Shown here: piece by piece, positions 23,253-35,122 of the stretch
Position numbering within the stretch: the stretch's first letter is position 1
How the letters are laid out: each line of letters starts with the position of its first letter
NCBI GenBank assembly: GCA_026119855.1
Contig: JAOWBW010001627.1
Location: forward strand, 1 to 64,000
DNA: 64,000 bases
Reading direction: 5' to 3'
Source of the DNA: Campanula takesimana
Lineage: Eukaryota > Streptophyta > Magnoliopsida > Asterales > Campanulaceae
Translations under genes and position numbers: made by a program
Notes under the pieces: model-generated
Told to the model about the DNA's origin: nothing
Seen by the model: only the letters and a program-made list of their open reading frames with translations
The model's database searches: none

Positions 23253-26200
23253 TTTTCTATATAGGCTTTTGTGATAATCCTAAAACACCTTGTGACCGAT
23301 CACAGTGAATTTGGATTCTTAATACAAAATGCCTTACGAAGATCTTTCATTTCAAATAAGAAATTTTTTAGTTTTCTTAAGAAGGTTCTATCATTACTAG
23401 CAAGCAAAATATCATACACATATAAGACCAAAATACAAATTTACTCCCACTGAACTTATGGTATACACAATTTTAACCAAGATTCGTTTCAAACCAAATG
23501 AAAGAATAACTTGATTAAGTACCATTGACGAGAAGCTTGCTTGAGCCCACAAATGGATTTCTTAAGTTCACAAACTAATTGCTTAGTTTGCTCCAAATCA
23601 GTCACCATTTATGGCTCCTTTATATAAATAGTTTTCTCAATGTCTCCATTGAGAAAGCTTGTCTTTATATACATTTGATAAAAACTCAAGATCATAATAT
23701 GCCATATATGCCATAATGATCCTAAAAAAGTTTTTAGAAGATACCGGAAAAGGTGTTTTCTTTATAATAAGTGTCTTCCTTTTGAGTAAAATCTTTAGCA
23801 ACTAAACGAGCTTAATATCTTTCCATATTACCTTGTGAACCTTTTGGTTTTAAAGACTAATTTAATCCCAATAGGTATCAAATCTTTAGGTAATAGGACA
23901 AGATCCCAAATGTTGTTATCTTTATAGATTTTAACTCTTCATATATGACATTAATTCACTTTATAAGAATTAGGACCATTAATGGTTTCATGGAAGGTGA
24001 GAAGCTCATCTCCCACTAAACCTAAGTGTCCTTCATTCTCGGCAAGAAACACTTTATAAATATCCGGAATAGCACTTCTTCTTACTCTATTGGATCTTCT
24101 TAAGAGCACCGGTTCTTCCTCATTTTGAGGTTGCTGAATTTCCTTTATATGACCAACATTTTCATGTTGTTCAATATTTATAGGGAAGTCATTATTTTGA
24201 ATTGTATGTTCTTCTTGAATGTCAAGTATAAAACTTGATATCCAATTGGAACTATGGGAAGAGGTAAAGAAATGGATGCCTCTTCCTCTTCAAATTCAAA
24301 ATATTACTCCTAATCTCCCACTAAATTCAACATCCTCAAAGAACCTAGCATTTCTCGTTTCAAAATGTTCTAATTTTCGGGTTGTAAAAGTTTATAGCCC
24401 CTAGATTTCTTGGCGTACCCAACAAATAACTACCAATAGTCTTAGCGTCCAGTTTTGCTCTTATTAGGCCCGGCCTAGCTTCTGTTGGACAATCCCATAC
24501 ATGATATGATTTAAGGATGGTTTTCTTATTAGTCCATAATTCATTAGGGTTTTTATTAGTAGTAGCCTTAGAGGGAGCTCTATAGAGAATATAATTTGCG
24601 GTTTTAATGTATCGCCCATAATGAGTGAGGTAAAAAAAGTACAAGGAACATGCTTATTACCATATCCTTAAGGATTCTATTATGTCTCTGTTACACTTAT
24701 TTATGCTAGGCGTACCCGGCTTAATATAGAGAGAGACAATCCCACACTCCTCAAAATAGCGAGCAAAAAGACCCGGACATTGTTCCTTTGAACCGTCATT
24801 CCAACCATAGTATACACCACTATGATTGGACTTAACATTCTTAATAGTCTTTCAAGGTTGATTTCCAACTTTGACCGTATAAGACTTGAAAATGTCCAAA
24901 ACTTGAGACTTTTTCATGAAGTAAATAAATGTATTCATATTAAGAGTGTCGTCTATGAACGTAATAACGTATTGTTGACCTTTCCATGAAGGAGTAATGA
25001 ACGGTCCACAAATATCTGAATGTATTAGTTCTAAGACGCTTGATGCTATCGAGGATACTTTTCTTTTAATGTTTGTAAATTTCCTTTAAGGGATTTAATG
25101 CAAAAGTCTCTTCCGAAATATCAAGTATGGTCAAGATTCTTTTAGACACAAGCTTATCAATTCTCCTCACGGAGATATGACCAAAGCACCTATGTCATAA
25201 TGAATAAAATTTCACTTGATAACTTTCGCTTTTACTTTTGGTTTCATTATTTATGGGACTCAATTATTGTTTGAATAATGTCAAATAAATAAAGATTACT
25301 TGACAAAGTACTAGTACTAATAACCTTGGAATTTAAAATAAAGATCACATATATTATTATCAAAAGAACAAGAGTAACCTTCCTTGTCTAATATTGTGAT
25401 AGATATCATAATTACGTTCAAATGATGGTACAATGAATGTATTATTAATACAAATAATACTTAGTACTTTAACAATAACCTAAAGATCCTTATGCCTATA
25501 ACTTCAACCGGATTTCCAGCTTTCTTATAGATGAATCGCTTCATCTTCACTGGGTCTTCGGTAACTCAGGCAACCCTACTTAAACATCCTTATGTGATTG
25601 GTTGCACCAAAAACCAATCACCATGTATATGTAGGAATTGAAACCAAATTAGCCTCAATACAATACAAACTAGACCAAATGATATACCTTTCACGCCAAG
25701 CGTGATAATTAGGGTAATCGAACTTCATGTTAGTGAGGTCTTTGCAAAAGAAGCATTTCTTTATGATCATTAGATGATCCCTTAGACTTCTCATTACTTG
25801 CAACCACAGTTTCTTTCCCTATTCTCTTGTCCCATGAGAAAAGGTAGATGCTAAATGAGCACATTTAGTTCTAAATCGCTTTAACATATCTTCCTCTTGT
25901 GTCATAAGTGAAAGTAATTCATTAATATTTCACTTATCTTTTGATAATTATAGGTCACCTCAAAGTGACCAAACTGAGAAGGAAGAAAGATCAAAACTAA
26001 ATGCATAAGAATATCTTTCGATATCCCAGACTTAAGTGCTTTTAGTTTTTGTCGATAGGTGAACTATTTCTAAAATGTACTCCCTTAAATTCCCGGTACC
26101 CTTATACCTTATGGAAACAAGCTTCCTCAAGGGTATTAAGGAACGTTTCAGCATCAACATCCTCGGAGACACTGTCCAAAAGGTCTCCGGGACAACATTC

Positions 26201-26400
26201 TTTATTATCATTAGGCTCACGCGGTTGGATTATTTTCACTTCTCAGCACTTAAGCAATAAGTAGAGAAACGGATCCCTTAATGCGAGTTCTAGGTCCATA
26301 TAGCCCAAGATCATAATTATTTATTTTCCAAGTTTTAAAATTAGTTCCATTTAGCATCGGTACGGTACTCATAGCAGTAATAACAGATGAAGCAATGAGC
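23253..26400 (-). pseudogene. copia copy 2 RT, integrase, protease and gag remnants
   Basis: Resumes exactly where the copia RT was cut at 9079. Recognisable on the minus strand: RT up to about 23900, integrase near 24360-25050 (a NPNELWTNKK segment near 24540), protease region near 25500-25660, gag zinc-knuckle region near 25720-25760 reading CFFCKDLTNMKFDY, in which the His and last Cys of the knuckle are replaced by Asn and Tyr. Gag near 26121-26131 lacks about 47 bp present in copy 1 (729-775). Numerous stops. Confidence 0.85.
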
Positions 26401-26933
26401 AAATCTGTTGGATTTTAGAGAACAAGAATGAATACAAAACATAATAAGAAACTACATAATGAATAAATGATTAATTATATCAATGAAATCCATCAATAAT
26501 GTAATTAACATGACATCAAAACTAATCTTTGGATTGCGAATTGATTCATAAATAATTGCCTTAGATGACAAGTAATTTGAACAACATTTGATTAAATGCA
26601 TAATCTTCCTTTGGGTAGTCTTAAGCATTTAATAAAACAACTAAATGTTCATTTTATTTGTCATCACATGAATGCTTAAGTTTAGTCAAATGTCAAGATC
26701 TTCTTTGAAAAATTCAAATCATTCACATATTAATTTAAACATTCAACACTTTAATAATTTTGGATTTAAATAACGTTAATCACTTAGGCGACAATATTAT
26801 TTAAACAATGAATAAAATTATTTAAGCATATAATTAATCAAGGCTTTAAGGTTTGAAAAAATGTATGTTTTGTTCAAAAGGGAAAACAAAGTAGTGTAGA
26901 AACTTAAAAATTCCAAAACCTGTGAATAGTGTC

Positions 26934-27300
26934 TGCTCGGCCGAGCATAGAGAAGTGCACGGCCGAGCAAACACTGTTCACAGAAACTTTGTTTTTCGAT
27001 ATATAGTGCACGGCCGCGCTAAACAAAACGCACGACCGAGCAGCTCGGCCGAGCATAGAGAAGTGCACGGCCGAGCACCATCAACAGAAAAATTTTGCCC
27101 TTTTCGACATACAATGCACGACTGTGCAAAACTTAACGCACGACCGTGCAGATCTTGGTCCGACCAGGCATAGCCAAAGACCCGACCGGGTTAATCAAGG
27201 GAACCGACCGGACTCGACCAAATATCCAACCGGTTTATGTCATTTTTGGCGCCTTTTCATCTGCTCGGCCGAGCAGATCATAAGACTCGGCCGAGCAGAT
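26934..27300. repeat. GC-rich repeat array in copia copy 2 leader
   Basis: Roughly ten short palindromic units of two kinds: GCTCGGCCGAGCA/GCACGGCCGAGCA, and a smaller block at 27150-27240 with GACCCGACCGGG-type units, the reverse of the CCCGGTCGGGTC units in the leader at 52098-52266. Both outer flanks are AT-rich. Confidence 0.85.
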
Positions 27301-27366
27301 CAATTTCTGCACTTTTCTGAATTTTGTTTAAACTTTCCCAAAAAACAATGAATGGCAAGTAGATCC

Positions 27367-27479
27367 ACATGGTATGTACTTAAAACATAAAACCATGTCA
27401 TTTAGGGATAATCTTGCTTTAAAATTAATGAAATCAAGTGAGTAGATCCACATGGTATGCACTAGACATAAAACCATGT
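27367..27479 (-). repeat. duplicated leader hairpins of copia copy 2
   Basis: Two direct copies (27367-27398 and 27450-27479) of a segment with complementary arms ACATGGT and ACCATGT around an 16-18 base loop. The copy at 51200-57307 has the same pair at 51906-51937 and 51989-52020. Confidence 0.7.
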
Positions 27480-27686
27480 TATGAGGGATAGTCACACTTG
27501 AACCATTTTAATGAACAAAACTTTCAAACCATTTCTTTAATTTAGATGATGATTATCAGTACTCTATGAATGAATTAGAGTTCCTAATCAACATCATAAA
27601 ACTTAATGATTCAACAGGAAAAATGAATCAATTAAAGCACAAAGACCTTCTTAAAAGAACTCAAACTTAAACCAAAAAATAACCAA

Positions 27687-27698
27687 GCTCTGATACCA
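27687..27698 (-). promoter_or_regulatory. primer binding site of copia copy 2
   Basis: The minus strand reads TGGTATCAGAGC, complementary to the initiator methionine tRNA 3' end, next to the LTR at 27701. Confidence 0.9.
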
Positions 27699-27700
27699 AT

Positions 27701-28054
27701 TGTTGGAACAATTTATGATCCCCGAATGCCATACTCATATTCAGAATAAGATTGAGGAAAGAGATGAAGGCGGAAGCGAAGTGTTACCTGTTGAATCCAT
27801 TAAAGATGTTGTAGGGAGAAGGGTTGATGGAGAACCCTTTATATATGAAACCAATAGGCACCTCATTTAGGGACTACACCCTTTCAACCTTTAGTGATGT
27901 TATATTACCACTTTGCCAATTAAAAATAGGTAATATTACATCCAGGAATTCTACACATTTATTTACTTTTATTTACTACACTTTATATTAACATTATAAT
28001 CATGATTTCATAAAAAAAATATTAATGACTTGTTGTGCAAGCCATGTTCTAACA
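27701..28054 (-). repeat. 5' LTR of copia copy 2, internally deleted
   Basis: 354 bp, from TGTTGGAACA to TGTTCTAACA. It matches the LTR at 7652-8122 but lacks about 120-135 bp corresponding to roughly 7770-7900 of that copy, part of the transcribed U5 side. Confidence 0.9.
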
Positions 28055-28324
28055 CATTTTTCATAAAATTCTGATTTCACCATAATATAAGTGAATTACT
28101 TTGTCAAATGGGGTTTTGTTTTGGAAACTTTAGTGATTTGACAAATTGGATGCTACTTTAGGAGAGGGCATGTGAGGGTGTAGTAGCCCCACCCCACCGC
28201 CTTTGTCGTTAGCTTGTACTACTCCTACTACATTACATGTGACTTGAGTTTAACTCCATTTTTTGTGATTCCCATCTCCTCCCAACATCTATTACTATTA
28301 CGTACTACTTTTTGTTTTAAAATA

Positions 28325-28552
28325 CTCCATCCGTCCCATATTTATCGTTACTTTTTTTTATTTTAGGCGTTCCATACTTATTGTTACTTACTTAAAATAT
28401 TCAATTTTCTCTCACCTCACTTATCCACTCACATCAATTCTCCACTAACTTATTTCCTCTTTCCTACCCACTTACAATACTTACTTTTCCAACATATTTT
28501 TTTTAATCCCGTGTACTCCCATTTGATAGCAATAACTATAGGACGGAGGGAG
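28325..28552. mobile_element. Stowaway-like MITE
   Basis: Flanked by TA at both ends. Left terminus CTCCATCCGTCCCATA, right terminus (reverse complement) CTCCCTCCGTCCTATAG. A second right end (GGACGGGGGGAGTA) follows at about 28573-28589, indicating a nested or duplicated terminus. Confidence 0.85.
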
Positions 28553-29070
28553 TATAAATTTAACAATAACTATGGGACGGGGGGAGTATAAATTAGTGTT
28601 ACTTCCATTTCAAATGATCAATGTTCTTATTACATTTAAAATGATCAATTTTCCTATTGCATCTAAAGTCCCAGTTTAAGGTTTTTATGTTCCTTTTAAT
28701 TTGTTTTAATTTAAGGTTATTACTTTACTTTATTACATAAAATAGAAAATGAGATCCATTTGTTATTTTCACAACAAAAACTCCATACACACTTTCTCTC
28801 TCTTACTTTACTTTTTACACTCAAAATATTTACTTTTTCTTAATCCCAAGTCATAGTAGAAACCTTATAGTGGAATGGAGAGTAATATTTTTCATCCCTA
28901 AATATCTTCCCACTCATTTGTTATTCTACGTTTCATCTTAACTCCCTAAATATTTTTCATTGACGATTCATGTTAGCTGACACCAAATTATTTTTCGGAC
29001 TAAGTTTTGTTGTTACTATTGTTCTTATGAATATTGATTGAAAAAAAATGAGCCGGAAAAATATATGATA

Positions 29071-29337
29071 CTCCATGTGTCCCTAAATGAATGTCTACTT
29101 TAAAAAAAAAAGTTCCAAAATGAACGTTTTTTTCAAAAAAAAAATAAAAAAAAATCTTTGTTCCTAAATGTTTTTTGACCAATTTTTTCACTAGTTTTTT
29201 TATATTTTCAAAACTAAATATTTGGAAAAAGAATTACAGAATTGTATATAACTTTTTGCCACTAAATTGTATTAAAATAAAATTATTTAGATATCCCTTA
29301 AAATAAAATTTGGATATATATTTAATAATGGAGGGAG
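29071..29337. mobile_element. Stowaway-like MITE
   Basis: TA-flanked, left CTCCATGTGTCCCTAAATG, right GGAGGGAG. The left terminus matches the elements at 42868 and 57653 (GTCCCTAAATGAGTGTC type). Interior A/T homopolymers. Confidence 0.7.
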
Positions 29338-30296
29338 TAAATATTATGGGCCTGAAATATATTGCAACATAAATAATGAATCATTTTCATGTTCCTAGAC
29401 TGACCTTTACCATAAATCCAAATATGAAAGCTGAGTAGTTAGCTCATTTGCATGTGCACCCAATTAGAATAATAAGAATAGACTTTTGAATAAAAATGTA
29501 GAAAAGCCCACTCTTTGTTTGATTTATAAGTGAATAAACCCATTTATGCAAAGGAACTAATCATATTTGCAAATTTAGCATAGAAAAGTTTAAGGTGAAA
29601 ACAAAATTAGGTGTGTCATTGCGAGAGCATAATTATTTTCATTTTAAGAGAGGGCAAAAAAAATTGTCATTTTTTATTTGGAGATAAGTATTAATAAATT
29701 ACACAAATGTCTAAGATTTAATGAAATTTGCACTAGTAAAATATTTTTCTTTAATTAAATGGGGACAATTGTCTTCATTAATCTCTTTAGAGAGTTCCGC
29801 CGTGTATTGTTGCCGGCCGGTAGTCGCAGCCGGAATTGATTTGTACAGCTTCTTATTATCCGTGATGGTGGACCTTTGGCCTTTTTATAGAAGACATGGG
29901 CTTCCTACAATGTGTGAGCCAATAAGATGTTATTAACAATATAAATACAAGAGTTAATAAGCAATACTATTATTTATGATCAATATTTTTTGAGATTGTT
30001 TTGCGATTTTAGTATTATCTTTATCTTTGAAACTCCATTTCAATAAAAATGTGTAATTAAATGAATATTTGAATATTAATATTTGGCCGTGTCAAAGTTT
30101 TACGTGAAGGTATATTTAGGAGTCTCAAGTTATTATAATAAAAGAAGTTCATCCGAATAAAGGCAATAGAGCGAACATCAACTTTTGAGGTAATTTTAAG
30201 TTTGGCTGTCTTCCCACTACTGCAAATTAATAGTACTTGAGATGCATGTTTTGTTATTTTTTTTGTATATGTTCATATGAATATAAAATTGTTTTA

Positions 30297-30598
30297 CTCC
30301 CTCCGTTACAGAGTATATGTACATTTCCTTTTAGTCCGTCTCAGAGTATATGTACATTTCCAAAATGACAAATAATCTTTACTATTCCTCTCACTCATTC
30401 TCTTTCCTACTTTACTTTTATACTCACAATATCAATCAACTTAATATTCTCTCTCACTCATTCTCTCTCTTACTTTAGTTTTATATTCACAACACTTATA
30501 TCACTTTTACCATTTCTTAATCTCTGTTACATCACTTTTACCATTTCTTAATCTCTGTGTAAATGAGATGGTGGACATATACTCCGGGACGGAAGTAG
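30297..30598. mobile_element. Stowaway-like MITE
   Basis: TA-flanked. Left CTCCCTCCGTTACAGAGTAT and right reverse complement CTACTTCCGTCCCGGAGTAT, with internal direct repeats of CTCTCACTCATTCTCT. Confidence 0.8.
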
Positions 30599-30647
30599 TA
30601 TTATATTTCTCGAGAAACATACTATACTTTTAGTTGAGCTACCAACC

Positions 30648-30828
30648 GAATAATACTAGGGGCACAAAAAGTCAAAAAACTTGCTCACAAAATCCTAAGT
30701 ATAATAATTTTATTAGTGTTTTTTAATTAGAGTGTGGCGGGTCTATTATCGATGCAACCAAGAAAATATCGTCACCTCATCTTGTGAGCAAAATTTTGTG
30801 ACCTTATTTTGTGCCCCTAGCATTGCTC
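30648..30828. mobile_element. MULE-type MITE, family M1, copy 2
   Basis: 181 bp; termini GAATAATACTAGGGGCAC and, on the other strand, GAGCAATGCTAGGGGCAC. Flanked by the duplication GCTACCAACC (10 bp visible, 9 required) at 30638-30647 and 30829-30838. Confidence 0.92.
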
Positions 30829-31372
30829 GCTACCAACCTACGTTAGTGAACAGTCAAATCTTATGCATTTGGAATTAATAGTAGCTAATAAAATTTGGGC
30901 AAATTGCACCATGCTATCACTAAGTTTACATGTAGTTGCAATGTGGGACATAATGTACCAAAAGTTGCAATTTAGTGCACCATGTTTACATAAAGTTGCA
31001 ATCCTAAGCAATTTTGGATGTCTGTTAACTAAAGTGGACGGCCATTAACAATAAATAACGAAACAAATGAAAATGTAAACTGACCTCTTTTAAAATGCAT
31101 TTACCACCCCCAAAATTCAAAATGTAATTCAGTTTCACAATTACGTTAACTATGATCCAAAAAGCACACACGTTCAAAACAATAAAAAAATAATATGTTT
31201 ATTAACAATTTTACACACTAGTTCAAAAAAAATATTATTTAGTCATATCAAATTCATTATAAAAATATATTATCTATTTCTTATCAAGTAAATTCATGAT
31301 ATTCTATTTAAATTATCTACTTTCTTTTCTTTCCATTTTTTTTTTGCAAGAATCTTACCATTTTATAAAATA

Positions 31373-31807
31373 TTCCCTCCGTCCCAATTTAAACTTAAAA
31401 AAAAATTGGGTTCAAGAATTAAGGAAAAAAAAGATGTGGTGTGAGTATAGATGGTTTGGTAGGAAAGGAAAAGGGGGGTAGGAAATAGTTAGTGCCACTA
31501 ATTCATCCGCTAATATATTTCCGAAAAGCCGTCCGTCCCCATTAACCGCTCGGGCATCGACCCCGATTGTGATTTATAATTATAGCTTCCATACCTATTT
31601 ACCTTTTTTTTTGGGGGGGGGGGAATTTTCAAATTCAATCAACCCATTCTCTAATTGTTGTTAGTATAACATGTGGCCCACAAACAAATAAAGAAGTATA
31701 ATTTTTAAATTTTTTTTATTTTTTTTTATATTTTTTTTTAGGTTTTGAAGTTTTAAACGGGATACCCAAAATAGAAAATTTTGAAGTTTAAAATTGAACA
31801 GAGGGAG
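31373..31807. mobile_element. Stowaway-like MITE nested in MULE
   Basis: TA-flanked; left TTCCCTCCGTCCCAATTTAA, right reverse complement CTCCCTCTGTTCAATTTTAA. Contains long T/G homopolymers around 31600-31625. Confidence 0.7.
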
Positions 31808-31869
31808 TATGTGATTTCAAAAGGGGAAATTATGAAATAAGCATACCATTTTTTTGGAAAGCGAAATAT

Positions 31870-31966
31870 AATTTTTGACGATGTCCACGCCGTAAGGAGG
31901 CGAGGAGAGGGATCGAACCCTAGCGCTCATCGAAGGTGAAGCTTGACTTTACCACTGAGCCATTCA
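31870..31966 (-). repeat. tRNA-derived SINE-like or tRNA-pseudogene sequence
   Basis: On the minus strand an A-box-like TGGCTCAGTGG (31952-31962) is followed about 31 bp later by a B-box-like GGGTTCGATCCC (31909-31920), the spacing of RNA polymerase III internal promoters. It does not fold as a complete tRNA by eye, so a SINE head or tRNA remnant is more likely than a working tRNA gene. Confidence 0.6.
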
Positions 31967-32312
31967 TTTGGGGACAAAATATACTAATTTTTTAATATAC
32001 AAATATATAGACATCTTTTTAATATTTTAATGACCATTATGCATTTGCTTCAAAAAAAAAAAATCCATTATCCACTCAAAAACGAATCCATCATCAATGT
32101 AAAATTTTAACGGTGATAGCTGCAATTTCTATATAATCACGTTAAACTTTCCATCTATTTGGTTAATTTTTTGCGTTTAGTTAACAAACATCCAAAATTG
32201 CTTAGGATTGCAATTTTATGTGAACAATGTGCACTAAATTGCAACTTTTGGTACATTATGTTCCACATTGCAACAACATGTAAACTTAGTGGCACTATAG
32301 TGCAATTTGCCC

Positions 32313-33771
32313 ATAACTTTGTTTGCTTGGTTTCAAATAAAAAGTTTGTTTGCTTAAAAAAATAAAATAAAATAAAATAAAATATTGAGTTGGTTGAAAA
32401 GAGCTTATTCTATGTTCAACCATCTACCATAACTCACTACTTCCCCAGTTCATCAAAACTATAAATTTCAGAATTTAATGACAATAAAATTTATTATCTT
32501 CTTTCAGTCCTCCCTCTGTTAAATTAAGTAGTCTTTTCATTACACTAGGGCCTAGGGTCCCATAATGACAATAAAATTTATTATCTTCTAAAGCACTATT
32601 TATATTTTTCCTTTTATGGATAAAGCAATTAAAAACATTAAACTGGGGCAAACCAAAAAAAAAAGTAAAAACCTTAAAACGAGGGAGTAGTAGAAAATGA
32701 GAGAGAATAATAAATATAGTAGTTATATTTGAAATTATTATAGGAAACCCAAAGTGGCCTTGTTAAATTGTACTAGTAGAAAATGAAAGAGAAGGAAAAA
32801 AATTCTGACTAGCGTTGAGAATCGAACCTTGGTAGCCTGTAATATGAAGTTTTTTAAGACACTACATTACCACCAGAACACATAGCTACTTATATATCTT
32901 ATCAGGGTGTTATATATTTATCCATTGTGCGGGTGCACTTAATAAACATGGTTTAAGAAAAAAAATAATTTTAACTACAAATTTCAGTTGACCGGGTGCA
33001 CGTGTACCCCCTGCTAGAACATAAGATCCGCCCATGTGTACTAGTAAACAAAATTATTTCAATGGGAATATGATGTTCACATTTTCGTTGCATCTTCATT
33101 CAAGGTTCATACTCTTTTGGTCAATGCTCCTTCCGTCTCTCACTTGTCGGGGGTGGATTCCTAAAAATGTGAGGAGACGGAGGGAAAAAATGAGTCTAAA
33201 TCATAGGGGTTGGTGGAGATCAAATAGAGGTCAAAAGGGAGAAGAAAATTGAGAAAGTGCAGAACATGGGCCGCACGGCCGTGCATGGGGAAGAGCACGG
33301 CCGTGCACTACGGGGAGGAGGCTACTGTTTTAGGGAAAAAGAATAAAGCACGGCCGCTCCGTATAGTGCATGGCCGAGCTGCACGGCCGGGTAGCAAAAT
33401 CTGCACAGCCGTGCATGTCGGGGACAACCTAGTTTTTTCTCAGTTTCCTATTTTGACTAGATTTCTTCCATGTAATGATTTAAGACTTCTCTTACACCTA
33501 TAAAAGGGGAATTTCGTCCAGAATATTGTGTGCTTGATAGGAGAAAACTAGGATACACAAGAGAGCCACAAAATAGTGTCTATGAGGGGGACGATGGCCT
33601 AGGAGAGCCATGGGGGGCGATCCTACAACCTGGCCATGACCGTGTTGTTTGTGTGTTCTTGGGGAGTTGAGATAATATGTATGAGAGATTGTTCATGGAG
33701 AGTAGCTATACTATATATGTGTGAGTGCAAGTGCTAAGTTGTAATAATCTTTACATATTATAGTGTTATCA
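32313..33771. other. intergenic spacer with SINE-like, GC-array and LTR-like remnants
   Basis: No gene supported. Contains a probable Stowaway remnant (about 32510-32690), a B-box-like GGTTCGATTCT on the minus strand near 32818-32828, a GC-rich palindrome array (33262-33415), and a TATA-like CTATAAAAGGGG at 33499 followed by LTR-U5-like sequence up to the solo LTR. The last part may be an old LTR cut by that solo LTR. Confidence 0.5.
33262..33415. repeat. GC-rich palindrome array
   Basis: Units such as GCACGGCCGTGCA (twice, 33274 and 33296 region), GCACGGCCGCTCC, GCACGGCCGGGTAGC and GCACAGCCGTGCA within 155 bp, followed about 85 bp later by a TATA-like CTATAAAAGGGG. Resembles the arrays at 5942 and 26934. 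Confidence 0.8.
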
Positions 33772-35122
33772 TGTTGGATATTATGCCCTAGGCCCTTGAG
33801 AAAGGCCTATGCGTTACATCATAGCCTCATTGTTTTAAATATAACAAACTCGATTATTATATTTTTTCATGTTTATTATAATAATCATTGTCCCTAGCAC
33901 TTATGAAGAGCTAGCATAAGTTTAATGGATAATCATATGATGATTATGGTGAATAGGATGTGGATTAAACTTGTGGGTACTTGTTGGAGAACAAGGTACC
34001 GGATAGACCCGTTATGAGATTTATGTCATGTCAAATGTCACAATTAAATCTCATAATAGTCATACCATTTGAATCCTTAGACCTGAGATCATCACGGTCT
34101 TCCACATGATGAACATTATGTTTGACGTACTCAAACACTACCCTTAACCAGGTAGTTATAAAGGTTACGATTGACATGATCAGATTCTTGTAGGGAAGAA
34201 TGATAAGTCAAGATGAAATTTGTCCCTCTTCGGAGAGATATTTGCTTAGGCCACTCGATGAGTGAGATTGATGATAGTGCATGGTCATGTCCAAATGAAT
34301 TGATGTAATCAATGTTATTTGCTCATATCACTCTACTCAAGATCGAGAAGGCATTTGACACTATAAGTTGACTTGGACCATGACTTATGTCCAATATGAT
34401 ATCGCGTGACAAAGGGATTGTGATATGTTGTATAAGGTAACTTTGTACTTTCAAAGTTATACTATTTGGGTAGTAATAATGGCTTGCTAGAATCCGCTTA
34501 TGACTTACGGGTTCTGACTTGTTCGGACTCGTTGCCAACTTAGTATAATTCTATTGGGTCACACACAATAGAACAGATTGAAAAGGCTGAAAATCTGGGA
34601 TTCTGAAAACCTGGTTTCGTACGGCTCCCTATCCCGACCCAGACCAGATTGTTCAGTCTTCTTGTCTGACAAGAAATCCCGAGCCCAAATGAAATTATGT
34701 CAAACCCTCATATAAATATATGCGGTCGGGATTGACAGCTTCAATGGTTGATTTTAGAATCAATAACAATTGTTTAATAAACAATAAACCATAGATAGAG
34801 AGGATTATTTATTTTGAGATTTAGAATCATCAAAGTACAATAATCAATGAAGCAAAACAATTCCTACGAAGAAAGCGTTTATTTGTCATCAAGCCTTGGA
34901 TCTAGCAATCAATCAAGAAGGTGTTCTTGAGTCCGTTCGACGTGTGGATACCGATAGAGGGTGTTTTCTTTTGCACCTTAAAGTCCGTGTTCATGGATGT
35001 TATCTTCAAGGGTTAGTTTCTTTCATCTTGTATTTAATTTAATCAACATGTACGAATTCGGGCTCATCGGTGTTTGATTTCATATGTCTATTCCGCTGCG
35101 CATGATGCATCAAAACCCAACA
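33772..35122 (+). repeat. solo LTR (about 1.35 kb)
   Basis: Begins TGTTGGATATTATGCCC and ends CAAAACCCAACA, an inverted TGTTGG/CCAACA pair. Flanks TATCA and TATCT differ at one base, a probable mutated 5-bp duplication. A TATA-like ATATAAATATATG lies near 34710. No primer site or coding sequence follows. Homologous in reverse to 5276-6880. Confidence 0.75.

Larger units (their letters stand above)
26401..27686 (-). other. copia copy 2 5' leader
   Basis: Untranslated sequence between gag and the primer site, about 1.3 kb. It matches the leader of the copy at 51200-57307 in reverse, and contains a GC-rich repeat array (26934-27300) and two short hairpins (27367-27398, 27450-27479). Confidence 0.8.
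7652..28054 (-). mobile_element. Ty1/copia retrotransposon, copy 2, split by a gypsy insertion
   Basis: Minus-strand element bounded by LTRs at 7652-8122 (3') and 27701-28054 (5'). After removal of the 14.2-kb gypsy insertion its length is about 6.2 kb, close to the 6.1 kb of the copy at 51200-57307. Flanking 5-mers are CTTTT and CATTT, a possible mutated target duplication. Coding parts are heavily decayed. It shares a gag deletion and zinc-knuckle changes with the copy at 51200-57307, so the two form a sublineage. Confidence 0.92.
28055..30647. other. intergenic spacer with MITEs
   Basis: No gene supported. AT-rich and low complexity, holding three Stowaway-like elements (28325, 29071, 30297) and unrecognised sequence from about 29340 to 30290. 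Confidence 0.6.
30897..32312. mobile_element. non-autonomous MULE-like element with ~190-bp TIRs
   Basis: Left end GGGCAAATTGCACCATGC, right end GTGCAATTTGCCC; the inverted repeats extend about 190 bp with shared blocks such as GTTGCAATGTGG and TCCAAAATTGCTTAGGATTG. Flanks ATAAAATTT and ATAACTTTG are only a weak 9-bp match. Inside are a Stowaway-like element (31373-31807) and a SINE-like piece (31870-31966). Related by its GGGCAAATTG end to the element at 60141-61274. No transposase frame. Confidence 0.8.

Noticed and set aside
26934..27300. CRISPR-like array
   Set aside because: Units are short palindromes with irregular spacing in a plant retrotransposon leader, and no cas genes exist nearby.
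26922..27351. Arg/His-rich plus-strand frames over the GC array, possibly a small protein
   Set aside because: The period and sequence follow the palindromic DNA repeat, and the frames are antisense to the copia leader.
33034..33503. Possible small genes at 33034-33252 and 33249-33503
   Set aside because: They cover a MITE-like and GC-array region; no domain, no conserved start, and likely untranslated LTR-type sequence.
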